Source of the DNA: Chloroflexota bacterium
GTDB lineage: Bacteria > Chloroflexota > Anaerolineae > JACRMK01
Assembly: GCA_016200765.1 (NCBI GenBank)
Contig: JACQEC010000202.1
Span: 1 to 11,553, forward strand
Direction: 5' to 3'
DNA length: 11,553 nt
The notes under the pieces: model-generated
Seen by the model: the letters and a program-made list of their open reading frames with translations, nothing else
Databases searched by the model: none
Told to the model about the DNA's origin: nothing
Position numbers and translations under genes: made by a program
Part shown: piece after piece, positions 1-6,102 of the stretch
Position numbering within the stretch: position 1 is the first letter of the stretch
How the letters are laid out: each line of letters starts with the position of its first letter

Positions 1-200
1 ACCCCCAGACGGTCGGCATACGGCCAAAAGTGGGGAATAATGCTTTCGCCGACGGCCGGACGCGGGTGCTTGACCTTGTCGAACAAGACGACGTGAATGC
101 CGTCTCTGGCTAACAAGGTTGCGGCGCTGCTGCCCGCGGGACCGCCGCCAATAATGACGACGTCACAGGTGGGTGGGATGGTGTTCGGATTCGTGCTCAT
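1..200 (-). CDS. FAD-dependent halogenase/monooxygenase-like protein, N-terminal part
   Basis: Only the first 66 codons are inside the window; the gene runs off the left edge. The translation begins MSTNPNTIPP and carries a dinucleotide-binding motif VVIIGGGPAGSSAA (residues about 14-27), an FAD ribose-binding acid at the end of strand 2 (VVLFDK, 37-42), and VGES at 50-53. GGGPAG followed by VGES is typical of the flavin-dependent halogenases that act on carrier-bound substrates (PltA type) and of the related geranylgeranyl-reductase-like oxidoreductases. The start is set by a strong Shine-Dalgarno sequence, GGAGGAAAG, just upstream. The gene follows the transporter by 73 bp and probably shares its promoter. 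Beside a proline-to-pyrrole cassette, halogenation of a carrier-bound pyrrole is the natural reading. The halogenase-specific WxWxIP motif would lie outside the window, so a hydroxylase or reductase remains possible. Confidence 0.75.
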   Translation of the reverse strand, partial: MSTNPNTIPPTCDVVIIGGGPAGSSAATLLARDGIHVVLFDKVKHPRPAVGESIIPHFWPYADRLG

Positions 201-273
201 TTTGATCTTTCCTCCCTCGCCGCGTATAACACGGGCTGCTCAGTATGATAGCACATAACGGCCAATGGCTCTC

Positions 274-1641
274 CTATGACGCGGCTGCGATTTGTTCCAG
301 CGTGCGCTTGTGCGTTTCGACGCCGGTGATCGCCAAGACGACGGCGGCCGTAATGAGCGCCAGCGCCAGCGGTAACTGCAAGCCCAGCCAATTACCGCCG
401 CTCGCCAGCCATAGCCCACCCAGATAGGGGCCAACGACGCCGCCAAACTTGCCTAACGCGGCCACGATGCCCGCGCGGCGCACGCGCATCGCGGTGGGGA
501 ATACCTCCGCGCCATAGAACGAGAACGCGCCGCCAATGGACGTGTTGAAGAAGAAGAAGGCGCTGGTCACGACGACGACAAACAGCGGGGTCAGGAAGCC
601 CGTGTATGAGCCAACCCCGAGCGTGACCAACGTCAGGCCGCCGCCGACCGCGAATGCGACCAGTGTGCCGCGCGTGCCGCGCCGGTCGAGGACAATCCCT
701 GTGATGAGCAGGGCGGGCAGAGCGAATAACGCTGATAGGGCAAGGAATCCGGACGCTTCACCGGGTTTAAAGCCTACATCGCCCAACAAGGTTGGCGCCC
801 ATGTAACAAACCCAAAATTGGCGAGTCCGGCGGCAAATGAGAAGAAACTTAGCGCCACCGTTCGGCCATAAAGGCGCGGCGCGGCCTCTCGCGGCGGCGC
901 CACCTTGCGTTCCGTTTCGGGCGCGATCTCCTTGGCCGGTCTGATAGATCCAATCATCATCTCGGCGGCGCGGCGAGCCTCCTCGATTCGCCCGTTCTGG
1001 ATCAGATAGCGGGCTGATTCCGGAACAATTTTGCTGCGAAGGATGAGAATCATGACGCCCGGCAGGAGTTGCGCCAGCCACATGAAGCGCCACACATTAA
1101 CCTCGGCTGTGAGGGAGCGTAAGACGGTCGCCAGCGTGGCCGCAAACACGTAGCCGGCGAGTGACCCGACCATGCCGAGGAACAGCAGGGTTCGCCCGCG
1201 TGAGCGCGCCGGGATGTATTCGGCTGCGAGAGAGAACACGATGGGTGTCTCGCCGCCGACGCCCAAGCCCATGACAAAGCAGGCGAGCAGGGAGTTCCAG
1301 AACTCTACGGCCAGGCCGCAGAGGCAAGCCACTGAAAAAATGGCGACGGTCCACAACAGGGTCGCGCGCCGCCCGATGCGGTCGGCCATGAAGCCCCAGA
1401 AGATGGAGCCAATCACGGTGCCGGTCAGCCCGGCGACGGCGAGGTAGGAGCCCTCCACCGCCGACAGATTCCACATCTGCCGCATGCCGGGGATCACAAA
1501 CGAAATGGTGGTGGGCTTCGAGTAGTCAAAAATCAGCGCGCCCAGCAGTGCGGCCAAAAACAGTTTGTGCTGGCGGCCCAGCGGCGCGTTGTCCAGAGCC
1601 GCAACAATGGCTTTGCCTTCTCTAACCTGATTGTCGGTCAT
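274..1641 (-). CDS. MFS transporter
   Basis: This 455-residue protein has the length and hydrophobic pattern of a 12-helix major facilitator. The loop after helix 2 has the family signature GFMADRIGRR (residues 83-92), the loop after helix 4 reads EYIPARSRGR (141-150), and the central cytoplasmic loop has PESARYL (207-213). These are marks of the sugar-porter/SV2/aromatic-acid:H+ symporter side of the superfamily, and the charged stretch at about 220-260 is the usual loop between the two halves. The start is supported by GGGAGGAG a few bases upstream and by a good promoter at 1672-1700. Placed between the dehydrogenase and the halogenase-like gene, it could export the cluster product or import a precursor. 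Sequence alone does not give direction or substrate. Confidence 0.85.
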   Translation of the reverse strand: MTDNQVREGKAIVAALDNAPLGRQHKLFLAALLGALIFDYSKPTTISFVIPGMRQMWNLSAVEGSYLAVAGLTGTVIGSIFWGFMADRIGRRATLLWTVAIFSVACLCGLAVEFWNSLLACFVMGLGVGGETPIVFSLAAEYIPARSRGRTLLFLGMVGSLAGYVFAATLATVLRSLTAEVNVWRFMWLAQLLPGVMILILRSKIVPESARYLIQNGRIEEARRAAEMMIGSIRPAKEIAPETERKVAPPREAAPRLYGRTVALSFFSFAAGLANFGFVTWAPTLLGDVGFKPGEASGFLALSALFALPALLITGIVLDRRGTRGTLVAFAVGGGLTLVTLGVGSYTGFLTPLFVVVVTSAFFFFNTSIGGAFSFYGAEVFPTAMRVRRAGIVAALGKFGGVVGPYLGGLWLASGGNWLGLQLPLALALITAAVVLAITGVETHKRTLEQIAAAS

Positions 1642-1671
1642 GGGGCTCCTCCCAATGAAATATTGCGGTAC

Positions 1672-1700
1672 GCTATACGCGAAATCCGCATGTTTGTCAA
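1672..1700 (-). promoter_or_regulatory. sigma-70-type promoter for the transporter and halogenase-like gene
   Basis: On the minus strand TTGACA (1695-1700, a perfect -35) is followed after exactly 17 bp by TATAGC (1672-1677, four of six matches to the -10). Predicted transcription begins near 1665, leaving about a 24-nt leader with a strong Shine-Dalgarno before the ATG at 1641. It separates transporter and halogenase expression from the upstream dehydrogenase gene. Confidence 0.65.
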
Positions 1701-1761
1701 ATGGACTGAATTACGGGAGTATAACGCAGAATCGTCGGAGACGTGCGATCGCAGGCGGTAA

Positions 1762-1836
1762 GGGCGAAGCCACGGCCAGCCATCCTGTAGCCAAACAGCG
1801 TGAGCCGTGGCCGTTGCTTCACCCCTACGAATCTGC
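1762..1836. repeat. Dispersed palindromic repeat, copy A
   Basis: A 75-bp unit starts GGGCGAAGCCACGGCC (1762-1777) and is closed by an inverted arm at 1809-1824 with two mismatches, then a conserved tail CTACGAATCTGCG. The same unit occurs twice at 11233-11395, more than 9 kb away. This copy is the most diverged. It sits between the dehydrogenase stop and the transporter promoter, where the hairpin could slow or end transcription or protect the mRNA 3' end. It lacks a T-tract, so it is not a classical terminator. It looks like a REP- or MITE-type repeat. Apart from this copy and the promoter, the gap 1642-1874 shows nothing else. Confidence 0.85.
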
Positions 1837-1874
1837 GCTATACCCGGGCGCGATGCTCAATTAAGCGCGGACGG

Positions 1875-3023
1875 TTACAATCCCAGAAACCGCGCGATAA
1901 TGTTCCGCTGAACCTCCGACGTGCCCGAATAGATGGTACTGGCGATAGCGTCCCGCAGGGCGCGCTCTACTTCGTATTCGACCATGTAGCCATAACCGCC
2001 GAAGATCTGCACGGTATCCAGCGCGGCCTTGACGAGCGACTCGCTGACGAACAGTTTCGTCATGGACGCATCGAGCGAAACACTGCGAACGTGATCCATG
2101 CGCCACGCCGCTTGATAGGTGAGCAGGCGCGCGGCCTCAAGCTGAACTTTCATATCGGCGATGCGGTGCGAAACCGCTTGAAATTTCCCAATGCGCTGGC
2201 CGAATTGCGTGCGCTCGCGCGCGTGAGCAATCACCTTCTCGAGCAGGCGCTGCATGGTGCCGACGTGGCTGGCAAAGATGCCGATGCGCTCGAAGTCCAT
2301 GCCGTGGCCGAAGATGACGGTGCCGTCGCCGGGGCTGCCGAGCACCGCTTCAGGGCCAACGCGCACGTCGTCCAGCACCAACTCACTCATCTGGGACGTG
2401 CGCAAGCCCATCTTTTCGATTTTCGGGCCCACCCGAAAGCCCGGCGTGCCTTTTTCAATCAAAAAGCCGGTAATGCCTCCGTAGTACCCTTTGTCCGCGT
2501 CCGAAACCGCGAATACCAAGGCGAGGTCTGCGACGGGGCCGTTGGAGCTGAAGGTCTTCGTGCCGTTGATGCGGAACCCGTCGCCGTCCGGCACCGCCTT
2601 CGTGAGCATCGCGAAGGCATCGGAGCCAGAGTTCGGCTCGCTCATTCCATGCACCGCGATCAACGAGCCGTCGCAGAGGCCGGGCAGGTACTTGCGCTTC
2701 TGTTCCTCGCTGCCGTGCTTCCAGATGGGCACGACGCAGGAGCAGAGATGCGCGCCCAGCGAAAAGACAAGCCCGCTGTCGGTACAGCCGTAGCCGAGCG
2801 CGTCGAGCGCGATCATGGTTGACAGCGTGTCCAACCCACTGCCGCCGTACGCTTCGGGGATGGGCAATCCCTGAATGCCCATTTCGCCGCACTTCAGCCA
2901 GAGCTCGCGGTTGAAGGTCTGCTCTTTGTCGCGTTGTGAAGCCCCGTCGTTGAGTTCCTTTTGCGCGAAGCGGATGATGCCGTCGCGCAGACTCTTCTGC
3001 TCCTCGCTTAGAGAGAAATCCAT
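1875..3023 (-). CDS. Acyl-CoA-dehydrogenase-like prolyl-carrier-protein dehydrogenase
   Basis: This 382-residue FAD enzyme has the full acyl-CoA dehydrogenase fold: N-terminal helices (MDFSLSEEQK), the signature MSEPNSGSDAF (about 127-137), FAD-contacting RTQFGQRIGKFQ (271-282), QIFGGYGY (339-346) and the C-terminal IYSGTSEVQR (364-373). The classical catalytic Glu of medium- and short-chain enzymes (IYEGT) is Ser366. A Glu at position 245 (GMDFER) matches the helix-G base of isovaleryl-CoA dehydrogenase and, as I recall, of AnaB, the prolyl-carrier-protein oxidase of anatoxin synthesis. Its ATG overlaps the stop of the adenylation gene (TAATG), so the two are translationally coupled. With the proline-type adenylation protein and carrier protein this indicates oxidation of prolyl-S-PCP, either two electrons (dehydroproline, AnaB-like) or four (pyrrole, PltE/PigA-like). 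An ordinary branched-chain acyl-CoA dehydrogenase is the alternative, less likely in this context. Confidence 0.85.
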   Translation of the reverse strand: MDFSLSEEQKSLRDGIIRFAQKELNDGASQRDKEQTFNRELWLKCGEMGIQGLPIPEAYGGSGLDTLSTMIALDALGYGCTDSGLVFSLGAHLCSCVVPIWKHGSEEQKRKYLPGLCDGSLIAVHGMSEPNSGSDAFAMLTKAVPDGDGFRINGTKTFSSNGPVADLALVFAVSDADKGYYGGITGFLIEKGTPGFRVGPKIEKMGLRTSQMSELVLDDVRVGPEAVLGSPGDGTVIFGHGMDFERIGIFASHVGTMQRLLEKVIAHARERTQFGQRIGKFQAVSHRIADMKVQLEAARLLTYQAAWRMDHVRSVSLDASMTKLFVSESLVKAALDTVQIFGGYGYMVEYEVERALRDAIASTIYSGTSEVQRNIIARFLGL

Positions 3024-4600
3024 TACTCCATCTCTTTCAGTCGTTGGTAGTTGATCTTATCAGTCGAGGTCTTGGGAAGCCAGTCCTGAAACGAGAAGAC
3101 ATCCGGAACCATATAGATGGGGAGGTTCTCGGCGCAAAAGCGCTTGAGCTCAATGATGGATGGGGGCCGGCCTTCCTTGCAACTCAAGAAAGCCTTGATG
3201 CGCACCCCGCCTTCATTTTGGATGGCAATCACCGCGGCCTCTTTGATGGCGGGATGCTTGTAGAGGCCGGATTCAATCTCGCCCAACTCGATGCGGTAGC
3301 CCCGCTTCTTCACCATGCGGTCACGGCGGCCGACGAAGATGAAGTTGCCATCCGCGCCCTCGACGACAATATCCCCCGTCTTATACCAGTTGCGGCCACC
3401 GTACGCGAGGAAGGCGGTCGCCGTGCGCTCGGGCAGGCTCCAGTAGCCCTGCATCACGCCGGGGCCGCTGATGCACAGTTCGCCTTCCAGCCCTGCCGTC
3501 ACCATCTGTCCCTGTTCGTCCACGACGACGGACTGCAAGTGCGCGCACGTCTGGCCGATGGGGTATGGCTCGGTGCGCTCATCGGGAATGGCGGGCGGGA
3601 TTTCGAAAAAGGTGCAGACGTTCGTTTCGGTCGGCCCATAGAGGTTAAAGTAGCGTGGATGCGGCCAGAGTGACTTCAAGCGGCGCAGGTGCTTGACCGG
3701 GAAGACCTCTCCGGCAAAGTTCACGATGCGCAGAGCCGAATAGTCATGCTTGGCCAGATCGCCGTACTCGGCCAGCACGCTCAAGATAGAAGGGGCCGAA
3801 TACCACAGCGAGATACGGCGCTCGGCAATCAGCGCGGCCAACTGCTGTGGCTGTTTGCCGATTTCTTCGCCGATCAAAACGAGCGTTGCGCTGTGCTTGA
3901 TGGGCAGGTAGATGTCCAGAATGGACAAGTCGAAATGGAAGGGCGCATGAGATGAGAAGCGGTCGGATTCGCGCGGCTGGAAGACCTCCGAGCACCAATC
4001 CACGTAGCTCACGCCGTTGCGATGGGAGAGCATCACCCCCTTGGGCTTGCCGGTGGAGCCGGAGGTGTACAGGATATAACCGAGGTCGTCGGGTGACGGA
4101 ATCACGGTTTCGCTGGGCGGAGCGGGGTCGGGGTCGTCCTCACGCTGTAAGGCTGACGCCAGCGGCCGGTCGCCGGCTGACCAATCCAACACCAAAAGAC
4201 GCGGCACATCGCCGAGTTGAGCCAATTCTTTGGCGAGGCCGTTGGCGAAGCGATCCTCGACCAGTGTGACCTTCACGGAGCAGTTGTTCAGGATATAGGC
4301 GTTGCGGGAAACCGGCGCGCCCGGGTCCACGGGCACATAGGCGGCGCCCGTCTTGAGGATGCCAAAAACCGAAGCAACTGAATCAATGGATTTTCGCAGG
4401 TAGATGCCCACGCGGTCGCCCGGACGCACCCCCCAGCGCCAGAGCCGGTCACGCAGGCGATTGGAGAGCGCGTCGAGTTCAGCGTATGTGATCGAGCCGT
4501 CGGTGGCCGGGTCTTCAATAGCCGTATGCTCCGGCCGGCGCATGGCGGAAGTGCCCAGATATTGGTGCAAGACCGTTTGGGCGATCATCGTCTCACTCAT
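3023..4600 (-). CDS. L-proline--[peptidyl carrier protein] ligase (free-standing adenylation protein)
   Basis: This 525-residue ANL-family enzyme activates an amino acid with ATP and transfers it to a separate carrier protein. Core motifs in order: A3 LYTSGSTGKPKGV (178-190), A4 around FDLSILD (223-229), A5 NLYGPTETN (319-327), A7 YKTGD (406-410), A8 GRRDRMVKKRGYRIELGE (424-441), and the A10 lysine K515 in STDKINYQR. Aligning to the gramicidin synthetase pocket gives the code D224 L225 L228 Y267 N294 A296 L320 V328 C329 K515, that is DLLYNALVCK. The code I recall for proline-loading PltF/RedM/CloN4 proteins is DLLYLALVCK, so nine of ten positions agree. No condensation or carrier domain is fused. 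The annotated ATG lacks a clear Shine-Dalgarno; an ATG four codons later (4588) has a GAG-rich stretch before it and is an alternative. The carrier-protein gene lies 179 bp upstream, separated by a structured element. Confidence 0.9.
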   Translation of the reverse strand: MSETMIAQTVLHQYLGTSAMRRPEHTAIEDPATDGSITYAELDALSNRLRDRLWRWGVRPGDRVGIYLRKSIDSVASVFGILKTGAAYVPVDPGAPVSRNAYILNNCSVKVTLVEDRFANGLAKELAQLGDVPRLLVLDWSAGDRPLASALQREDDPDPAPPSETVIPSPDDLGYILYTSGSTGKPKGVMLSHRNGVSYVDWCSEVFQPRESDRFSSHAPFHFDLSILDIYLPIKHSATLVLIGEEIGKQPQQLAALIAERRISLWYSAPSILSVLAEYGDLAKHDYSALRIVNFAGEVFPVKHLRRLKSLWPHPRYFNLYGPTETNVCTFFEIPPAIPDERTEPYPIGQTCAHLQSVVVDEQGQMVTAGLEGELCISGPGVMQGYWSLPERTATAFLAYGGRNWYKTGDIVVEGADGNFIFVGRRDRMVKKRGYRIELGEIESGLYKHPAIKEAAVIAIQNEGGVRIKAFLSCKEGRPPSIIELKRFCAENLPIYMVPDVFSFQDWLPKTSTDKINYQRLKEME

Positions 4601-4619
4601 AGTCTGTGATCAACAGGTT

Positions 4620-4724
4620 GAAGAGCGCCCGGCGCCGGTAGTGCCTCATCTACTCTCTTGGACGGCGACTGCCGTAGAGAAGAGGGTAGCGTTCAGAGGG
4701 ATACCGGGCCTCCAGGCGCTCTTC
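4620..4724. repeat. Nested inverted-repeat element between carrier-protein and adenylation genes
   Basis: The outer arms GAAGAGCGCC (4620-4629) and GGCGCTCTTC (4715-4724) are perfect complements. They continue inward with GGC/GCC (4631-4633 with 4708-4710) and CCGGTA/TACCGG (4635-4640 with 4702-4707). Inside, CTACTCTCTT (4650-4659) pairs with AAGAGGGTAG (4680-4689) through one G-T pair, and ACGGC/GCCGT (4662-4666 with 4671-4675) closes a GACT tetraloop. The wobble pair is tolerated in a plus-strand RNA but is an A-C mismatch in the minus-strand mRNA. It could be a small immobile repeat, an mRNA processing site that sets carrier-protein to ligase stoichiometry, or an antisense RNA. No T-tract follows on either strand. 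Confidence 0.7.
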
Positions 4725-4779
4725 GGTTCTGGTGTTGCAGCGGCAGCGGCGCGCTGCTCAATTAGATGGCGATGGCTGT

Positions 4780-5031
4780 TTATAACTTGGAGTGGACCAG
4801 GTTGGCAATGGACGCGGTGGTGTTGAGGTAGTCCTTGCTGACTTCATGTCCCTGCAATTCGATCTTGAACTGATCTTCAAGGAACAAGGCCAGATTCAAA
4901 GCGCCAAGCGAATCAATAATGCCGCCGGTAATCAGCGGGGTCGCGCTGGTCAACTCCTCCGGCCTGGCGCCGGGAAGGCATTCTTTCAGGATATACTGCG
5001 CGACGGCTTGTTCAATCTCTTTGATCGTCAT
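4780..5031 (-). CDS. Free-standing peptidyl (acyl) carrier protein
   Basis: This 83-residue acidic helical protein starts MTIKEIEQ. The phosphopantetheine attachment site is GGIIDSLGALNL with Ser41, in the usual place at the start of helix 2, and the C-terminal helix ends NLVHSKL. It would carry the prolyl, then dehydroprolyl or pyrrolyl, thioester between the ligase and dehydrogenase downstream, like PltL, PigG or AnaD. The start at 5031 is chosen because AAGGGGAAGAG lies directly before it. An in-frame ATG at 5067 would add 12 residues (MTTAIIIQGEEK) that do not look like a carrier-protein N terminus and has a poor ribosome site. It is the first gene of the cassette and lies just behind a predicted attenuator. 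Confidence 0.9.
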   Translation of the reverse strand: MTIKEIEQAVAQYILKECLPGARPEELTSATPLITGGIIDSLGALNLALFLEDQFKIELQGHEVSKDYLNTTASIANLVHSKL

Positions 5032-5081
5032 TTTCTCTTCCCCTTGGATTATGATAGCGGTTGTCATAAGATTCCAGCCTG

Positions 5082-5122
5082 AAAAAAGTTGACCGTAACC
5101 TAAAACACTGCCGGCTACGGTC
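5082..5122 (-). terminator. Intrinsic terminator/attenuator before the carrier-protein gene
   Basis: On the minus strand GACCGTAGCC (5113-5122) pairs with GGTTACGGTC (5091-5100) over ten bases with one G-U, loop of 12, followed after AAC by six T (5082-5087). The T-tract ends about 50 nt before the start codon at 5031. A terminator placed inside the leader of an operon usually means conditional read-through. Confidence 0.65.
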
Positions 5123-5251
5123 GGTTACGCCACTCGCTCCACCCGGCCTACTGGCGTCCAAGAGGGGTATCGCGGCGGTGACCGCGCACCCCCGGCCGGG
5201 TTTCAACGCTTCCGTGAGGGCTGATCTTGATATGCGACCTTGGCCCTCAAT
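5123..5251 (-). promoter_or_regulatory. Structured leader with possible antiterminator (candidate cis-regulatory RNA)
   Basis: Between promoter P2 and the attenuator the minus-strand leader forms several perfect stems: TGAGGGC/GCCCTCA (5243-5249 with 5215-5221), ACCCGGCC/GGCCGGGT (5194-5201 with 5141-5148) enclosing GGGGT/ACCCC (5188-5192 with 5164-5168) and a CGCGG/CCGCG hairpin (5182-5186 with 5171-5175). Two pairings conflict with these or with the terminator: ACGCCA/TGGCGT (5152-5157 with 5127-5132), and CGTAACC at 5123-5129 with GGTTACG at 5094-5100. The last uses the terminator's own 3' arm, so it would act as an antiterminator. I do not recognise a known riboswitch class. The pairings are seen directly; the regulatory role is inferred. 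Confidence 0.45.
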
Positions 5252-5262
5252 CAACAATCACC

Positions 5263-5290
5263 ATCATATCCAATAATGAACATTAGGCAA
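5263..5290 (-). promoter_or_regulatory. Promoter P2, candidate promoter of the carrier protein-ligase-dehydrogenase operon
   Basis: On the minus strand TTGCCT (5285-5290, four of six) and TATGAT (5263-5268, five of six) are separated by 16 bp. Predicted transcription starts near 5256, giving a leader of about 225 nt to the carrier-protein start. Confidence 0.5.
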
Positions 5291-5351
5291 TTGGACTTTT
5301 CTCCTATATGCCCGACGAGGCCAATCAGGCGCCAAAATGGGCAAGGTGGGC

Positions 5352-5388
5352 AAAAAAAGACCGTGGCACAGACCACTCTATGTCACGG
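5352..5388 (-). terminator. Intrinsic terminator T1
   Basis: On the minus strand CCGTG-ACA (5381-5388) pairs with TGT-(GC bulge)-CACGG (5361-5370) around a 10-nt loop, then TC and seven T (5352-5358). It would end transcripts from the upstream catabolic operon and those from promoter P1. It keeps them from running into the natural-product cassette. Confidence 0.6.
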
Positions 5389-5504
5389 CTGGCCGTCAAG
5401 TTCGGCGCGGCCGATGGTTGCGGCCCGCCAATTCACAGCCCTGCAACGATTTGGCCGTTATCTAGTCACTTAGCATGAGCACACTGCTAGATAAGGCAAC
5501 ATTA
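5352..5504 (-). ncRNA. Candidate small RNA or leader RNA between promoter P1 and terminator T1
   Basis: The roughly 150-nt stretch from the predicted P1 start (near 5504) to T1 contains no convincing reading frame but does contain stems: TTATCTAG/CTAGATAA (5487-5494 with 5458-5465, perfect 8 bp) and GGCCG/CGGCC in the GC-rich middle. A strong promoter and an intrinsic terminator with no gene between them fit an independent small RNA. They also fit the first of two tandem attenuated leaders for the cassette. No known RNA family is recognised. Confidence 0.35.
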
Positions 5505-5510
5505 CAAGGC

Positions 5511-5539
5511 ATTTTATCACGAGCGGGTTTGCAAGTCAA
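5511..5539 (-). promoter_or_regulatory. Promoter P1
   Basis: On the minus strand TTGACT (5534-5539, five of six) and TAAAAT (5511-5516, five of six) are separated by exactly 17 bp. It begins 45 bp after the stop of the uncharacterised protein at 5585, in otherwise gene-free sequence. Confidence 0.6.
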
Positions 5540-5584
5540 AAAGCCACGAGCCAGTTAAGGCGTTTCTGTTAAAGGCGCGCCTCG

Positions 5585-6076
5585 TCACCGGTCACCTTGC
5601 GTCTTGGCACTATCCGCGCTGGTCCCCCGCCCAAACTCACGGATGGCCCGCCAGACAACGGCATCTTCGGCGGCGTCCAGCACGAGATCGTTCAACTCCC
5701 ATGCTTTCTGGAAGCGCTCGCCCGTCGTGACGAGGAAGGCTAACCGGCGCCATTTACGGCTGATAATCGGGTGTGGCAGGCGGATGAGCGGCCCGACCAG
5801 AATCTTGTAATAGGGCTGTTGGGCACGCGGGTGATCCGGCTGGCTGGGGATCAAGTCGCGCCGTGTAACCAACTCAACGCCGTAGATGGGTGTATAGTAA
5901 TTGATCGCGAAGGCATCCGCGCCAAAAGTTTTGGTCTGGTAGAAGGCGATGTATTGGGCGTGGATTCCGTCCGGCGCGCGCGCCGCGGGAATCCGGTACC
6001 AGCCCTCATCGCGCAAGGCGGCGAAATCGCGCTGATTGTTCATCACGGCCACCAGCACCACATCCTCGGGAAACAT
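5585..6076 (-). CDS. Uncharacterised protein, 163 residues
   Basis: I cannot assign a function. The protein is soluble, with no signal peptide or membrane segment. Its conserved-looking core is DEGWYRIPAA (23-32), IAFYQTKTFG (about 43-52) and FAINYYTPIYGVELVTRRDL (56-75), followed by PYYKILVGPL and a basic RKWRRL segment. Proteins with a WYRIP...FYQTK...INYY pattern are, from memory, common uncharacterised ORFs in Chloroflexota and other environmental bacteria, sometimes fused to nuclease-like domains; none is fused here. GAGGTGAG precedes the ATG, and the 26-bp gap to the PLP enzyme suggests it is the last gene of that operon, although nothing ties it functionally. Confidence 0.7.
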   Translation of the reverse strand: MFPEDVVLVAVMNNQRDFAALRDEGWYRIPAARAPDGIHAQYIAFYQTKTFGADAFAINYYTPIYGVELVTRRDLIPSQPDHPRAQQPYYKILVGPLIRLPHPIISRKWRRLAFLVTTGERFQKAWELNDLVLDAAEDAVVWRAIREFGRGTSADSAKTQGDR

Positions 6077-6102
6077 CGTCGGCTCACCTCAACCGAAACG
6101 GG

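Noticed and set aside
1800..2822. Plus-strand open frame of 340 codons
   Set aside because: It begins inside the palindromic repeat and runs antisense to the dehydrogenase, with no recognisable domain or ribosome site.
5171..5190. T-box-like sequence on the plus strand (GGTGACCGCG)
   Set aside because: It resembles the T-box core only loosely, lies on the strand without a downstream gene, and is explained by the leader hairpins on the minus strand.
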